NCBI GenBank assembly: GCA_963977135.1
Contig: CAXBNN010000015.1
Location: forward strand, 1-64,000
Length of the DNA stretch: 64,000 nt
From: UBA2040 sp963977135
GTDB taxonomy: Bacteria > Bacteroidota > Bacteroidia > Flavobacteriales_D > Crocinitomicaceae
Direction: 5' to 3'
The translations under genes were made by a program, and so were the position numbers. This document shows positions 14,255 through 22,661 of this stretch, one piece after another (positions within the stretch are counted from its first letter, which is position 1; each line of letters begins with the position of its first letter). The notes under the pieces were generated by a model that had not been told where the DNA came from, did no database searches, and saw nothing but the letters and a program-made list of their open reading frames with translations.

Positions 14255-15052
14255 ATGATAAAATTCTTTCGGAAAATTCGTCAAAAAAAGCTGTCGGAAA
14301 ACCTGCCTACCGGACAGGCAGGAAAATTCAGTAAGTATTTGCTCTACGCAATTGGTGAAATTGTGCTTGTGGTAATCGGGATATTGATCGCCCTATCAAT
14401 TAACAACTGGAATCAAAATCAAAAAACTCGAAATCAAGAAACACAGATTTATTTAGAACTTAAAAACGATCTCATTCAAACCAGAAATGATATACGAGAA
14501 ACTGTTACGAAACATAAAAAAATATTCAAATCAAACCAACAACTAATTACTGACATTTGCGATAAAAAGCCATACTCAGAATCTATCTATGAACATTTTA
14601 CGTCGGCTAGCGCAGACTTTCAGATAGTGCCGAAAACGAGTGCGTTTGAAAACTTAAAAAATATAGGTTTAAATACTTTGTCGAATGATAGCCTTCGGAT
14701 TTCAATTACAAATATGTTTCAGTTGGATTTGAAACGTTTTGATGATGAACTTCAAATGAATAGTTCCGGATTCACTATTCCAAAGTTTTTCGTGCCATTT
14801 CAAATGAAATATTTGATTGCAGATCGCAGTCAACCAAAAAATTATGGTTTTAAATATTCCGACTCGATTTCAATTTATAGATTAAAAATAAATGCTTACG
14901 ATGAATTTTTAAATGACAACGAACTTTTAAAAAGCTTGCAATTAGTTCTTTTCAACAGAGGAAAAAAAATTGATCATGAAATGGAAACGATAAACGCTAT
15001 AGACAAGCTTATTAAAAAAATTGATGAAGAACTCAAGTCTAGAAATCAATAA
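14255..15052 (+). CDS. DUF6090-family membrane-anchored protein
   Basis: 265 residues. MIKFFRKIRQKKLSEN, then KFSKYLLYAIGEIVLVVIGI, ending the helix with ALSINNWNQ. The remainder is a helical soluble domain, probably in the periplasm. Between EN and KFS lie seven residues, LPTGQAG, translated from a 21-base palindrome. The LPTG is therefore not a sortase signal. The leader sequence TAACCTATGATA is shared with the paralogue at 10609. The role of the family is unknown. Confidence 0.85.
   Translation: MIKFFRKIRQKKLSENLPTGQAGKFSKYLLYAIGEIVLVVIGILIALSINNWNQNQKTRNQETQIYLELKNDLIQTRNDIRETVTKHKKIFKSNQQLITDICDKKPYSESIYEHFTSASADFQIVPKTSAFENLKNIGLNTLSNDSLRISITNMFQLDLKRFDDELQMNSSGFTIPKFFVPFQMKYLIADRSQPKNYGFKYSDSISIYRLKINAYDEFLNDNELLKSLQLVLFNRGKKIDHEMETINAIDKLIKKIDEELKSRNQ
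14302..14322 (+). repeat. Palindromic insertion CCTGCCT-accggac-AGGCAGG in coding sequence
   Basis: Seven-base perfect arms. In frame within the DUF6090 gene, giving LPTGQAG. Similar short palindromes are known to be scattered in Bacteroidota genomes, including inside genes. Confidence 0.75.
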
Positions 15053-15175
15053 GGAAATAGCATCGCAGTAAAGAACCGCTATCTCTTTTAAACTAAGTCT
15101 TGAATTGAATTCAAACACCACGTGTAACAGATGTAACCAATTTGCGTTTTCAAATTATGCACCAAAACCATTATT

Positions 15176-15745
15176 ATGAAAAAACTTACTCAATTACTAT
15201 TCATTTTTAGCATTGCCACTTTACTATTCTCCTTCACTATTGATTCTGTCCCTTCAGATTGGTTCAAAGCTGGAAGTCAGCCAAGCAGCTATGAAATGGG
15301 AATAGATAATTTGATCTTTAAATCAGGTAAAAGCTCCGCAACGATTCAATCAGCAAAAAAGAAAATTAAAGGATTCGGAACTTTGATGCAAACTTGTCTG
15401 GCCGATGATTATTTAGGAAAGAGAATTAAACTTTCTGGTTTTGTAAAATCTGAAGATCTTAGCGATTGGGCAGGATTTTGGTTAAGAATTGATAACAACC
15501 AAGGTAAATCCATAGGTTTCGACAATATGCAAGACAGAGCGATAAAAGGAACAACTGATTGGGTAAAATATGAGATCGTATTGGATGTTCCAGAAAGCGC
15601 AGCGACTTTAAATTTTGGAGCATTATTAAGTGGAACAGGTAAAATCTGGTTTGATGATTTGACTATAGAAATCATTGAAGGAAATACATTGAATACTGGT
15701 ACATCAACCCTTAAAAAGCCTAGTAATTTGAGTTTTGAGAAATAA
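15176..15745 (+). CDS. Exported protein with galactose-binding-like domain
   Basis: 189 residues with a hydrophobic signal segment (LLFIFSIATLLFSFTI). The mature part is one beta-sandwich-like domain: SDWFKAGSQPSSYEMGID at its start, SGFVKSEDLSDWAGFWLRID, then GFDNMQDRAIKGTTDWVKYE, ending LSGTGKIWFDDLTIEI. This sequence is found, sometimes fused to regulators or kinases, as a carbohydrate-binding-like module. The C-terminal tail is low complexity. It stops one base before the start of the DUF1853 gene, so the two are probably co-transcribed. Confidence 0.75.
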   Translation: MKKLTQLLFIFSIATLLFSFTIDSVPSDWFKAGSQPSSYEMGIDNLIFKSGKSSATIQSAKKKIKGFGTLMQTCLADDYLGKRIKLSGFVKSEDLSDWAGFWLRIDNNQGKSIGFDNMQDRAIKGTTDWVKYEIVLDVPESAATLNFGALLSGTGKIWFDDLTIEIIEGNTLNTGTSTLKKPSNLSFEK

Positions 15746-15746
15746 A

Positions 15747-16544
15747 ATGAACATAAAATCCAGAATCGCTTCTATTGCAAAAGCTACCAGTTTAGACTTT
15801 TCGATTACTGGATTTCCAACCTTTCGTTTATCTGACTTAATCCTAGCCGATGAACTAGATTTTGAATTGCCAACCAATGTGCGATTGGGTCATTTGGCGG
15901 AGAAAATTGTCTCAGAGTTAATTAAATCATCTAAAAACTATAAAGTCATCTATGAAAACACCCAAATTATTAAAAATGGTCAAACCATAGGCGAAATAGA
16001 TTTTATACTCGAGAATCTCAACAAAAATGAACTTACACATCTGGAATTAGCTTATAAATTCTACCTATTCGACCCCACTATTTCTTATGAACCAATAAAT
16101 AACTTGATAGGTCCAAATAGAAATGATTCTCTGAATGAGAAATTGGATAAATTGAAAACAAAACAATTTCCTATACTCTACCATAGTTGCGCCAAATCAG
16201 AGTTTAGTAAAATAGATATCAACAAGGTTTCTCAATCTTTATGTTTGTTGGCTTCCTTGTTCATTCCTTATGAATACAATTTAAAATTACCTGGCGCTTT
16301 TGAAGAAGCCATTCAAGGCTATTACGTCAATTTAGAAACTTTTATTGACCTCAACAATTCAGATAAATTGTATTGCTTACCTTCAAAAAAAGAATGGGGA
16401 ATGGATCCTTCCGAAAATGATTTTTGGACAGATTTCAAAGGGATTGAAGATCAAGTTAAGACCTGTATTATTGAAAAACAAGCCCCTATGTGTTGGCAAA
16501 AACACAATGGAAATTACTTGACTTTCTTTATCGTTTGGTGGTAG
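15747..16544 (+). CDS. DUF1853-family protein
   Basis: The ATG at 15747 gives 265 residues; a TTG four codons earlier overlaps the previous gene and is not needed. Family features: RLGHLAEKIVSELIKSS, NTQIIKNGQTIGEIDFIL, then LTHLELAYKFYLFDP, and GPNRNDSLNEKLDKLKTKQF. The GEIDFIL...HLELAYKFY arrangement recalls the core of PD-(D/E)xK nuclease-like folds, but catalytic activity is not shown. It is placed one base after the preceding exported-protein gene. Confidence 0.8.
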   Translation: MNIKSRIASIAKATSLDFSITGFPTFRLSDLILADELDFELPTNVRLGHLAEKIVSELIKSSKNYKVIYENTQIIKNGQTIGEIDFILENLNKNELTHLELAYKFYLFDPTISYEPINNLIGPNRNDSLNEKLDKLKTKQFPILYHSCAKSEFSKIDINKVSQSLCLLASLFIPYEYNLKLPGAFEEAIQGYYVNLETFIDLNNSDKLYCLPSKKEWGMDPSENDFWTDFKGIEDQVKTCIIEKQAPMCWQKHNGNYLTFFIVWW

Positions 16545-16651
16545 TGATTGTTAATGGAAAATCAGCTCAAACATTCGCCAAAAACGTGTCCAATCCCTTT
16601 TAAAACATATCGAATTAATGTATCTTGCCGGTCTATCTGAAGGTAAAAATA

Positions 16652-18496
16652 ATGGAAGACAATAAAATGATAAATTATATCAAAGCAGTAGTTGAGAATA
16701 TGCCATCTGGTTGGTTGAACCTAACAACCCATCGACTAGATATTTACAATGAAAAATTGGCCAAAAGTCAATTCTTAGATCAGTTTGAAAGTTTATATAA
16801 AAACAATATTTCTTCTTCGTCATCGCTAAGCGAATTGCCAACAGCTTACGATTATATTCGACTAGGTCATCCATTATCTTGTATACTAGAATGGGCAATT
16901 GCGAACTTAAACAATACAAAAGCTGAAAATGTAATCACTTTTTCATCACACACTGCGCCTATTTTAGCTATTCTAAGAAAAAATCTATTTAATAATAAAA
17001 ATACGCAAATTGCTTATACAGGAGAATTGCCAGCTTCTTTTGATGCTGAAGTAATAAAGACTGTTTACGGTTATAATTTCGAACTATTGAAGGTCGAAAA
17101 AGCAGAAGATATTTCTTCATTTGATGGCAGCCTAGTTTTCCTTTCACAAGAAGAAAAAATTAGTCCTATTCATCTTAATCCGAATATCGACTTTTATATA
17201 AATGCTTATTCTCACCATGGAAGTGTTTTATTAGTGAATGGACAGAAGAATGAAAGCTATGTTTCTGAAATTCAACATGTCCGTAGAAGAGAAACCATTT
17301 CTATGACACCTATCAATTGTCTAGTTGCATTAAAAGCACTTATAGATAATTCTTCTTTTAAAATAGCGAAAAGTAACGTTGAAGCGGACAAATCCAGTGT
17401 CTTAAAATCACTTAAGGAAATTACTGGTACAACTGCAAAGCCTTTAGTTGCTTCAAGTGGTTTATCTATTCAATATGCAATAATGATGGGGCTCATTGAC
17501 GATGCTCTTGAAAATCACAAAGGGAAAGCAATTAAATTTATTGTTCCTCCAAATTGTTATGGTGGAACAAATGATCAAGCAAGACGAGTTGCGGCCTGTT
17601 TACCAAATGTAGAAATAGTGGATTTGCCGGTTGATGGCGGAAACGACATGAATAATAGCATTAATGTTGTTTTGGCTAAGATTGCGCTAGAAGATGCCAT
17701 TCCTTATATAATCGCTGAAATCCCGACTAATCCTAGAGTTGAAGTTCCAGATTTAGATCAATTGAAGAAAGTTTTAAGTCAAGAACGAAAAACGGCAAGT
17801 GGAAATATAGCTATCGATCCCGTTTTTATATTAGATCAAACATTTTGTCCAAATGTGCTCTTTTTAGGTGAAGGAGAAATACTTTCGACTGTTAGAACCA
17901 TTTCTTATGCCAGTGGATCTAAATTTCCAAGTGGAGGAAAATGCACTGCGGGCTACTGTGTAGCAAATAAAAAAGCAGAAGCTTTGATAGGTAAAATTGA
18001 AAAACACCTAACACTTTGCGATAACGAAGCGACTGATCTTCAATATGAAATATTAGCAAAACAGTTGCCATCCATGAATCAACGAATTCAGGATGCGTAT
18101 TTGAATACGCGGGAGTTTGTTAACTTCATCAACGAGACTTTACCGACGGCGAAAATCAATTTTGTTTCGGAAGAATTGGCACAGCAAGGATTTACTCCAT
18201 CTGTGTTTTCACTAGATCTTCCAACGAAAGGAAATACGGCTGAAGAAAAAGAAGCATACAAAAGGGAGTTGAATCACAAGTTAATCGACTTAATGATTAC
18301 AAAAATCCCGGATGAAAGCAAGTATTGCGTAAGTTATGGACAACTACAAGGATGTTATTGGACCATTCCTGCAACTTCCACTCAAGGAACCACGAAAGAA
18401 GGTGACAAAGACTACATTGCTCGCGTTGCGCTTTCTGCGGATATGGATCTTGAACTGCACAAAAAAGTCTTTTTAGAATTTGTTGCAACCATTTAA
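16652..18496 (+). CDS. Long PLP-dependent enzyme of Cys/Met-metabolism type
   Basis: Taken from the ATG at 16652 (MEDNKMINYIKAV), 614 residues; a TTG nine codons earlier is less likely. The C-terminal 370 residues look like a fold-type I PLP enzyme of the Cys/Met class: SSGLSIQYAIMMGL, PPNCYGGTNDQARRVAAC, AEIPTNPRVEVPDL, and the probable PLP lysine K424 in SYASGSKFPSGGK. The usual family length is about 400, so roughly 240 N-terminal residues are extra; they themselves hint at a degenerate PLP-type fold (LGHPLSCILEWAIANL). It lies 47 bases upstream of the polyketide operon but is not clearly part of it. Confidence 0.75.
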   Translation: MEDNKMINYIKAVVENMPSGWLNLTTHRLDIYNEKLAKSQFLDQFESLYKNNISSSSSLSELPTAYDYIRLGHPLSCILEWAIANLNNTKAENVITFSSHTAPILAILRKNLFNNKNTQIAYTGELPASFDAEVIKTVYGYNFELLKVEKAEDISSFDGSLVFLSQEEKISPIHLNPNIDFYINAYSHHGSVLLVNGQKNESYVSEIQHVRRRETISMTPINCLVALKALIDNSSFKIAKSNVEADKSSVLKSLKEITGTTAKPLVASSGLSIQYAIMMGLIDDALENHKGKAIKFIVPPNCYGGTNDQARRVAACLPNVEIVDLPVDGGNDMNNSINVVLAKIALEDAIPYIIAEIPTNPRVEVPDLDQLKKVLSQERKTASGNIAIDPVFILDQTFCPNVLFLGEGEILSTVRTISYASGSKFPSGGKCTAGYCVANKKAEALIGKIEKHLTLCDNEATDLQYEILAKQLPSMNQRIQDAYLNTREFVNFINETLPTAKINFVSEELAQQGFTPSVFSLDLPTKGNTAEEKEAYKRELNHKLIDLMITKIPDESKYCVSYGQLQGCYWTIPATSTQGTTKEGDKDYIARVALSADMDLELHKKVFLEFVATI

Positions 18497-18543
18497 TATT
18501 GGTATGTCAACGGACAAAGAAAGCATAAAATTAAAAGCATTCT

Positions 18544-19671
18544 ATGTCATATAATGTCATTATAGTTGGTGGGGGCCTAGCAGGTTTGACAAGTGCTCTT
18601 CATTTATCGAAAAAAGGACTATCTGTGCTTTTAATTGAAAAACATGAATATCCAAGACATAAAGTGTGTGGCGAATATATTTCAAATGAAGTTCTCCCCT
18701 ATTTAAATGCTTTAGATTTCAATCCGTACGACTATGGAGCAAAAAATATTGTTGATTTTACATTAAGTACTCCGGGAAGCAGATCCATAACTACTAAATT
18801 ACCCTTTGGGGGGTTTAGTATTAGCCGTTATTGTATCGATTGGGAGTTATCAAAAAAAGCTAAACAAAACGGAGCTCATATACTTCATGAAAATGTTATC
18901 GATATTCAATTCAAAAACGATCAGTTTGAAGTGTTTACCAATACAAATAAGAAATATACTTCAGAGTTTGTTATTGGGTCTTTTGGCAAACGTTCAAATT
19001 TGGATTTAAAAATGAACCGAGATTTTATTCAAAAATCGTCTCCATTTTTGGGCGTAAAAGCACATTACAAAGGAATTTTCCCTGAAGATGCCGTCGGTTT
19101 ACACAATTTCAAAGGTGGTTATTGCGGCATCTCCAAAGTAGAAACGGACAATATAAATGTCTGCTACCTTGCAGATTTTAAGTCGTTTAAAAAATATAAA
19201 AACATCGACGATTTCCAGAAGAAAGTACTCAGCCAGAATAAATATTTAAAAAATGTTTTTGAAACGTATGAGCTAGCATTCGACAAACCATTAACGATAA
19301 GCCAGGTTTCATTTTCTGAAAAACAAGCTGTTGAGAACCATATTCTAATGTGTGGGGACAGTGCAGGTATGATTCATCCATTGGCAGGAAACGGAATGAG
19401 CATGGCCATTAGGGCTGCACAAATGGCTTCTCAGCAAATTCTAAAATATAAAGCAGGTAAAATAAAGTCTCGAAAAGAATTAGAAAACGAGTACACCCAC
19501 ATTTGGAATAAAGAGTTCAAATCAAGACTAAACTCTGGATATATTATTTCGCGATTATTTAGACTAGGATGGTTTTCTGAATTCATTATGTTATCTTTAA
19601 TAACATTCCCTTTTATATTGCCTTATATTATCAAAAAAACACACGGTAAACCCCTGAAATCAGAGATTTAA
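18544..19671 (+). CDS. FAD-dependent oxidoreductase of the polyketide operon
   Basis: 375 residues. The N-terminal dinucleotide fold is intact: VIIVGGGLAGLTSALHLSKK at residues 5-24, then LLIEKHEYPRHKVCGEYISN typical of geranylgeranyl-reductase/halogenase-type flavoproteins. The second FAD motif is MCGDSAGMIHPLAGNGMSMA. The C-terminus has a hydrophobic stretch (IMLSLITFPFILPYII) that may touch the membrane. In analogous type III PKS loci (for example srsC in Streptomyces) a flavoprotein hydroxylates the aromatic ring; a similar role is inferred. It starts the operon and its stop overlaps the next ATG (TAATG). Confidence 0.88.
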   Translation: MSYNVIIVGGGLAGLTSALHLSKKGLSVLLIEKHEYPRHKVCGEYISNEVLPYLNALDFNPYDYGAKNIVDFTLSTPGSRSITTKLPFGGFSISRYCIDWELSKKAKQNGAHILHENVIDIQFKNDQFEVFTNTNKKYTSEFVIGSFGKRSNLDLKMNRDFIQKSSPFLGVKAHYKGIFPEDAVGLHNFKGGYCGISKVETDNINVCYLADFKSFKKYKNIDDFQKKVLSQNKYLKNVFETYELAFDKPLTISQVSFSEKQAVENHILMCGDSAGMIHPLAGNGMSMAIRAAQMASQQILKYKAGKIKSRKELENEYTHIWNKEFKSRLNSGYIISRLFRLGWFSEFIMLSLITFPFILPYIIKKTHGKPLKSEI

Positions 19672-20378
19672 TGTTAGTAAACACGACATGTAGAAGCAAG
19701 GATATTGAGATTATGGATGATCTTGATATGAGTGGTGAAGTGCTTATTAATTCACTGGATCAAATTGCAAGTATCAACAAATGGCTTGGCGGCAATAAAC
19801 TTACAATCGACGGGATTAAAATTTTATTGGAAAATAAAACAAAAAACGAAACAATAAAGATTGTTGACCTAGGTTGTGGTAATGGCGATATGCTAAGAAA
19901 AGTAGCTGAGTTTGGAAAAAAAAATAGTTTTCAATTCGAGTTATTGGGCATAGATGCAAATCAAGCAACAATTGATTACGCTAATGAATTGTCGGTCAAT
20001 TATCCTGAAATAACCTATAAAAAAGAAGATGTTTTATCCAATGAATTTGAAACTGAATCGTACGATATCGCACTATGCACGCTGTTTCTTCATCATTTCG
20101 AGGATGCAGTAGCGCTAAACTTTATTCAAAACCTGGCTAAAAAAGCCAAATTTGGAATTGTAATAAATGATTTACATCGTCATCGGTTGGCATATTATTT
20201 ATTTAAAGTTGTTACATTGTTTAGCACAAACCAAATGGCAAAAAAAGATGGCTTATTATCGATTTTAAAGGGTTTTAAACGTAAAGACTTAGAACGTTTT
20301 TCAAAAAAAATAAATTTTAAAAGTACTTTAACTTGGCGATGGGCTTTTCGTTACCAATGGATTATTAATAAAACATGA
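19671..20378 (+). CDS. Class I SAM methyltransferase of the polyketide operon
   Basis: 235 residues. The SAM-binding motif I is IVDLGCGNGDMLRKVAEFGK, followed by LLGIDANQATIDYA and KKEDVLS; CTLFLHHFED is the usual post-motif. The N-terminal leader CRSKDIEIMDDLDMSGEVL matches the leader of the second methyltransferase (25205-25918), RSNQKEQMDNFELSGKEL, which supports the chosen start. Substrate specificity is unknown; methylation of the polyketide ring or hydroxyl is inferred from context. It overlaps the type III PKS start by four bases (ATGA). Confidence 0.85.
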   Translation: MLVNTTCRSKDIEIMDDLDMSGEVLINSLDQIASINKWLGGNKLTIDGIKILLENKTKNETIKIVDLGCGNGDMLRKVAEFGKKNSFQFELLGIDANQATIDYANELSVNYPEITYKKEDVLSNEFETESYDIALCTLFLHHFEDAVALNFIQNLAKKAKFGIVINDLHRHRLAYYLFKVVTLFSTNQMAKKDGLLSILKGFKRKDLERFSKKINFKSTLTWRWAFRYQWIINKT

Positions 20379-21427
20379 GCGTAAAAATCACATCGGTTGC
20401 AACACAACTTCCTCCTTATACTAGGTCTACTGAAGAAATAATTCCATTTCTTCAAATCTGGTTGTCCGGACAAGAAGAACGTTATCAGCGGAAAGTTATT
20501 AAACTATTCGAAAATGCTGGTGTGGACCGAAGGTATTCAATAATGGATGCTGAAGAAGTTTTTTTAAAAACATCCTTTGAAGAAAAAAATGAAATCTATA
20601 AACGTGAAACAATAAAATTAGCAGAAGGTGCAATAACTAAAGCACTGAACAAAGCAAGCCTCACTCCTACCGATATCGATTTTATTATAACGGTAAGTTG
20701 CACAGGAATCATGATACCTTCCGTAGATGCTTATCTTATAAATAAGTTAGATATGAAACAGGATATCGTGAGACTTCCCGTTACCGAAATGGGCTGCGTA
20801 GCAGGTATTTCGGGTATGATCTACGCAAACAATTTTTTAAAAGCCAATCCAAATAAACGAGCAGTTGTTATAGCTGTAGAATCCCCTACTTCCACTTTTC
20901 AAATTGATGATTACTCAATGGTAAACATTGTTAGTGCGGCTATCTTTGGAGATGGATGTGCTTGTGCCATACTTTCTTCTTACGAAGAAGAACAAGGGCC
21001 TGAAATTATTGATGAAGCCATGTATCACTTTTATGACGCAATACATATGATGGGATTTGAACTTAAAAACACGGGACTTCAAATGGTCTTGGATAAAGAA
21101 GTTCCTGAAAAAATTGCGGCTCATTTTCCAAAAATTGTATACCCTTTTTTAGAAAGAAATGGCTTAACAATTGAGGATGTAGATCATCTCATTTTTCATC
21201 CTGGTGGAAAAAAAATTGTTCAAACTGTAGAAGAGTTATTTGGCTCTCTAGGAAAGAATATAGACATTACAAAAGCTGTTTTAAAAGAATTCGGGAACAT
21301 GTCTAGCGCAACTGTGCTTTATGTTCTTGAACGATTTATCGACCAAGGGGTAAAAAAAGGAGATATTGGTCTTATGCTTAGCTTCGGACCTGGGTTTACT
21401 GCACAAAGGTTATTACTAAAATGGTAA
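20375..21427 (+). CDS. Type III polyketide synthase (chalcone synthase-like)
   Basis: 350 residues, the usual family length. The Cys-His-Asn triad is complete: Cys141 in EMGCVAGISG, His275 in FHPGGKK and Asn308 in FGNMSSAT; the C-terminal signature SFGPGFTAQ is present. The enzyme extends a starter acyl unit with malonyl units and cyclises the product without an acyl carrier for the growing chain. Bacterial relatives make alkylresorcinols, alkylpyrones or phloroglucinols; here the neighbouring ACP system suggests an ACP-borne long-chain starter. It overlaps its neighbours on both sides, so expression is coupled. Confidence 0.95.
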   Translation: MSVKITSVATQLPPYTRSTEEIIPFLQIWLSGQEERYQRKVIKLFENAGVDRRYSIMDAEEVFLKTSFEEKNEIYKRETIKLAEGAITKALNKASLTPTDIDFIITVSCTGIMIPSVDAYLINKLDMKQDIVRLPVTEMGCVAGISGMIYANNFLKANPNKRAVVIAVESPTSTFQIDDYSMVNIVSAAIFGDGCACAILSSYEEEQGPEIIDEAMYHFYDAIHMMGFELKNTGLQMVLDKEVPEKIAAHFPKIVYPFLERNGLTIEDVDHLIFHPGGKKIVQTVEELFGSLGKNIDITKAVLKEFGNMSSATVLYVLERFIDQGVKKGDIGLMLSFGPGFTAQRLLLKW

Positions 21428-22221
21428 GAGAATTTGAAAATAAAAATGAATGGGCAATTATTCTTGGAGCTTCTAGTGGATTAGGTCTTGCTACTGCTAA
21501 AAAACTTGGAAAAGAAGGATTGAATTTATGTTTGGTCTATCGTGCCCGAAAAAGCGACGTTGATGCAATAGAATCTGAATTTGAAACTATTAAATCTACT
21601 TGTAATGTGAATCTCATTCATTTCAATATGGATGTCGTGAAACCTGAAAATAGAGAAACAATAACAACCCATTTGGTAGAAACTTTTAAAGAAAAAGGCA
21701 AAGTAAAATGCCTCGTTCATAGCATAGCGAAAGGAAACCTTAAACCGATGTTCTCAGATGAAGGACGCGAATTACAAAATGATGACTTCCATATTACCAT
21801 AGAGAACATGGCCATCAGTTTATACGATTGGACAAAAGCTCTATTCACTAAAAATTTGTTTTCAGAAGATGCGCGAATTATTAGCTTCACTAGCGAAGGG
21901 AACAAGAAAGCATTGAAAAACTATGCAGCCGTTTCAGCAGCAAAAGTTGTTCTAGAATCGATTACGAGAAATATAGCTTTAGAATTTGCACCGTATGGAA
22001 TTAAGGCAAATTGCATTGAAGCTGGTGTTACCGATACAGCGTCGTTGAGAATGATACCAGGAAACGAAAAGTTAAAAGAATACGCAATCAAACGCAACCC
22101 ATTTAATCGGCTTACAACGCCAGAAGACGTCGGCAATGTCGTATATTTATTAACCAAAGAGGAATCCAAATGGATTACTGGTGTCATACTTCCAGTAAAC
22201 GGCGGAGAACATTTGAGCTAA
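21421..22221 (+). CDS. Enoyl-ACP reductase-like SDR (FabL/FabI type)
   Basis: 266 residues. The cofactor motif is GASSGLGLATAKKL; the active site has Tyr168 and Lys175 with six residues between them (YAAVSAAK). This Y-x6-K spacing marks enoyl-ACP reductases, whereas ketoreductases have Y-x3-K. LVHSIAKGNLKPM is also FabI/FabL-like. The C-terminus WITGVILPVNGGEHLS is the standard SDR ending. It most likely reduces the enoyl intermediate of the dedicated acyl chain. It starts seven bases inside the PKS gene. Confidence 0.88.
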   Translation: MVREFENKNEWAIILGASSGLGLATAKKLGKEGLNLCLVYRARKSDVDAIESEFETIKSTCNVNLIHFNMDVVKPENRETITTHLVETFKEKGKVKCLVHSIAKGNLKPMFSDEGRELQNDDFHITIENMAISLYDWTKALFTKNLFSEDARIISFTSEGNKKALKNYAAVSAAKVVLESITRNIALEFAPYGIKANCIEAGVTDTASLRMIPGNEKLKEYAIKRNPFNRLTTPEDVGNVVYLLTKEESKWITGVILPVNGGEHLS

Positions 22222-22222
22222 T

Positions 22223-22660
22223 ATGACTTTCGAAGAGATAATAGAAAAACTTCCATACAAGCAACCATTTTTATTCGTGGATGAAATACTTGAGCTTGAT
22301 GAAAATGGAATTATTGGATCCTATACTTATGAAGCGACTCATGATTTCTACAAAGGTCATTTTAAAAACAATCCAGTCACTCCAGGTGTAATATTAACGG
22401 AGACCATGGCTCAAATTGGGTTGGTTTCATTTGGTATTTATCTGTTGAGCCAATCAGAGAATACAATTGCTGATTTAAAAATTGCTTTAACTTCTTCAGA
22501 GATAGATTTCTTTAAACCAGTTTTTCCTTCAGAAAAGGTTATTGTAAAAAGTAAAAAAGAGTATTTTAGATTTAATAAATTGAAATGCAACGTTGAAATG
22601 TTTAATGAAAACGGAGACTTGGTTTGCAGAGGTAAAATAGCGGGGATGATGCAAATTTAA
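22223..22660 (+). CDS. FabZ-like 3-hydroxyacyl-ACP dehydratase
   Basis: 145 residues, a single hot-dog domain. LPYKQPFLFVDEILEL opens it and HFKNNPVTPGVILTETMAQI carries the catalytic His and Glu in the FabZ arrangement. It would dehydrate the hydroxyacyl intermediate of the operon's own acyl-chain cycle. It starts two bases after the SDR stop and ends one base before the ketosynthase. Confidence 0.9.
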   Translation: MTFEEIIEKLPYKQPFLFVDEILELDENGIIGSYTYEATHDFYKGHFKNNPVTPGVILTETMAQIGLVSFGIYLLSQSENTIADLKIALTSSEIDFFKPVFPSEKVIVKSKKEYFRFNKLKCNVEMFNENGDLVCRGKIAGMMQI

Positions 22661-22661
22661 T

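Noticed and set aside
14302..14322. LPTG in the DUF6090 product looked like an LPxTG sortase signal
   Set aside because: It is near the N-terminus, before the membrane helix, and is the translation of a palindromic DNA insertion; the organism is not Gram-positive.
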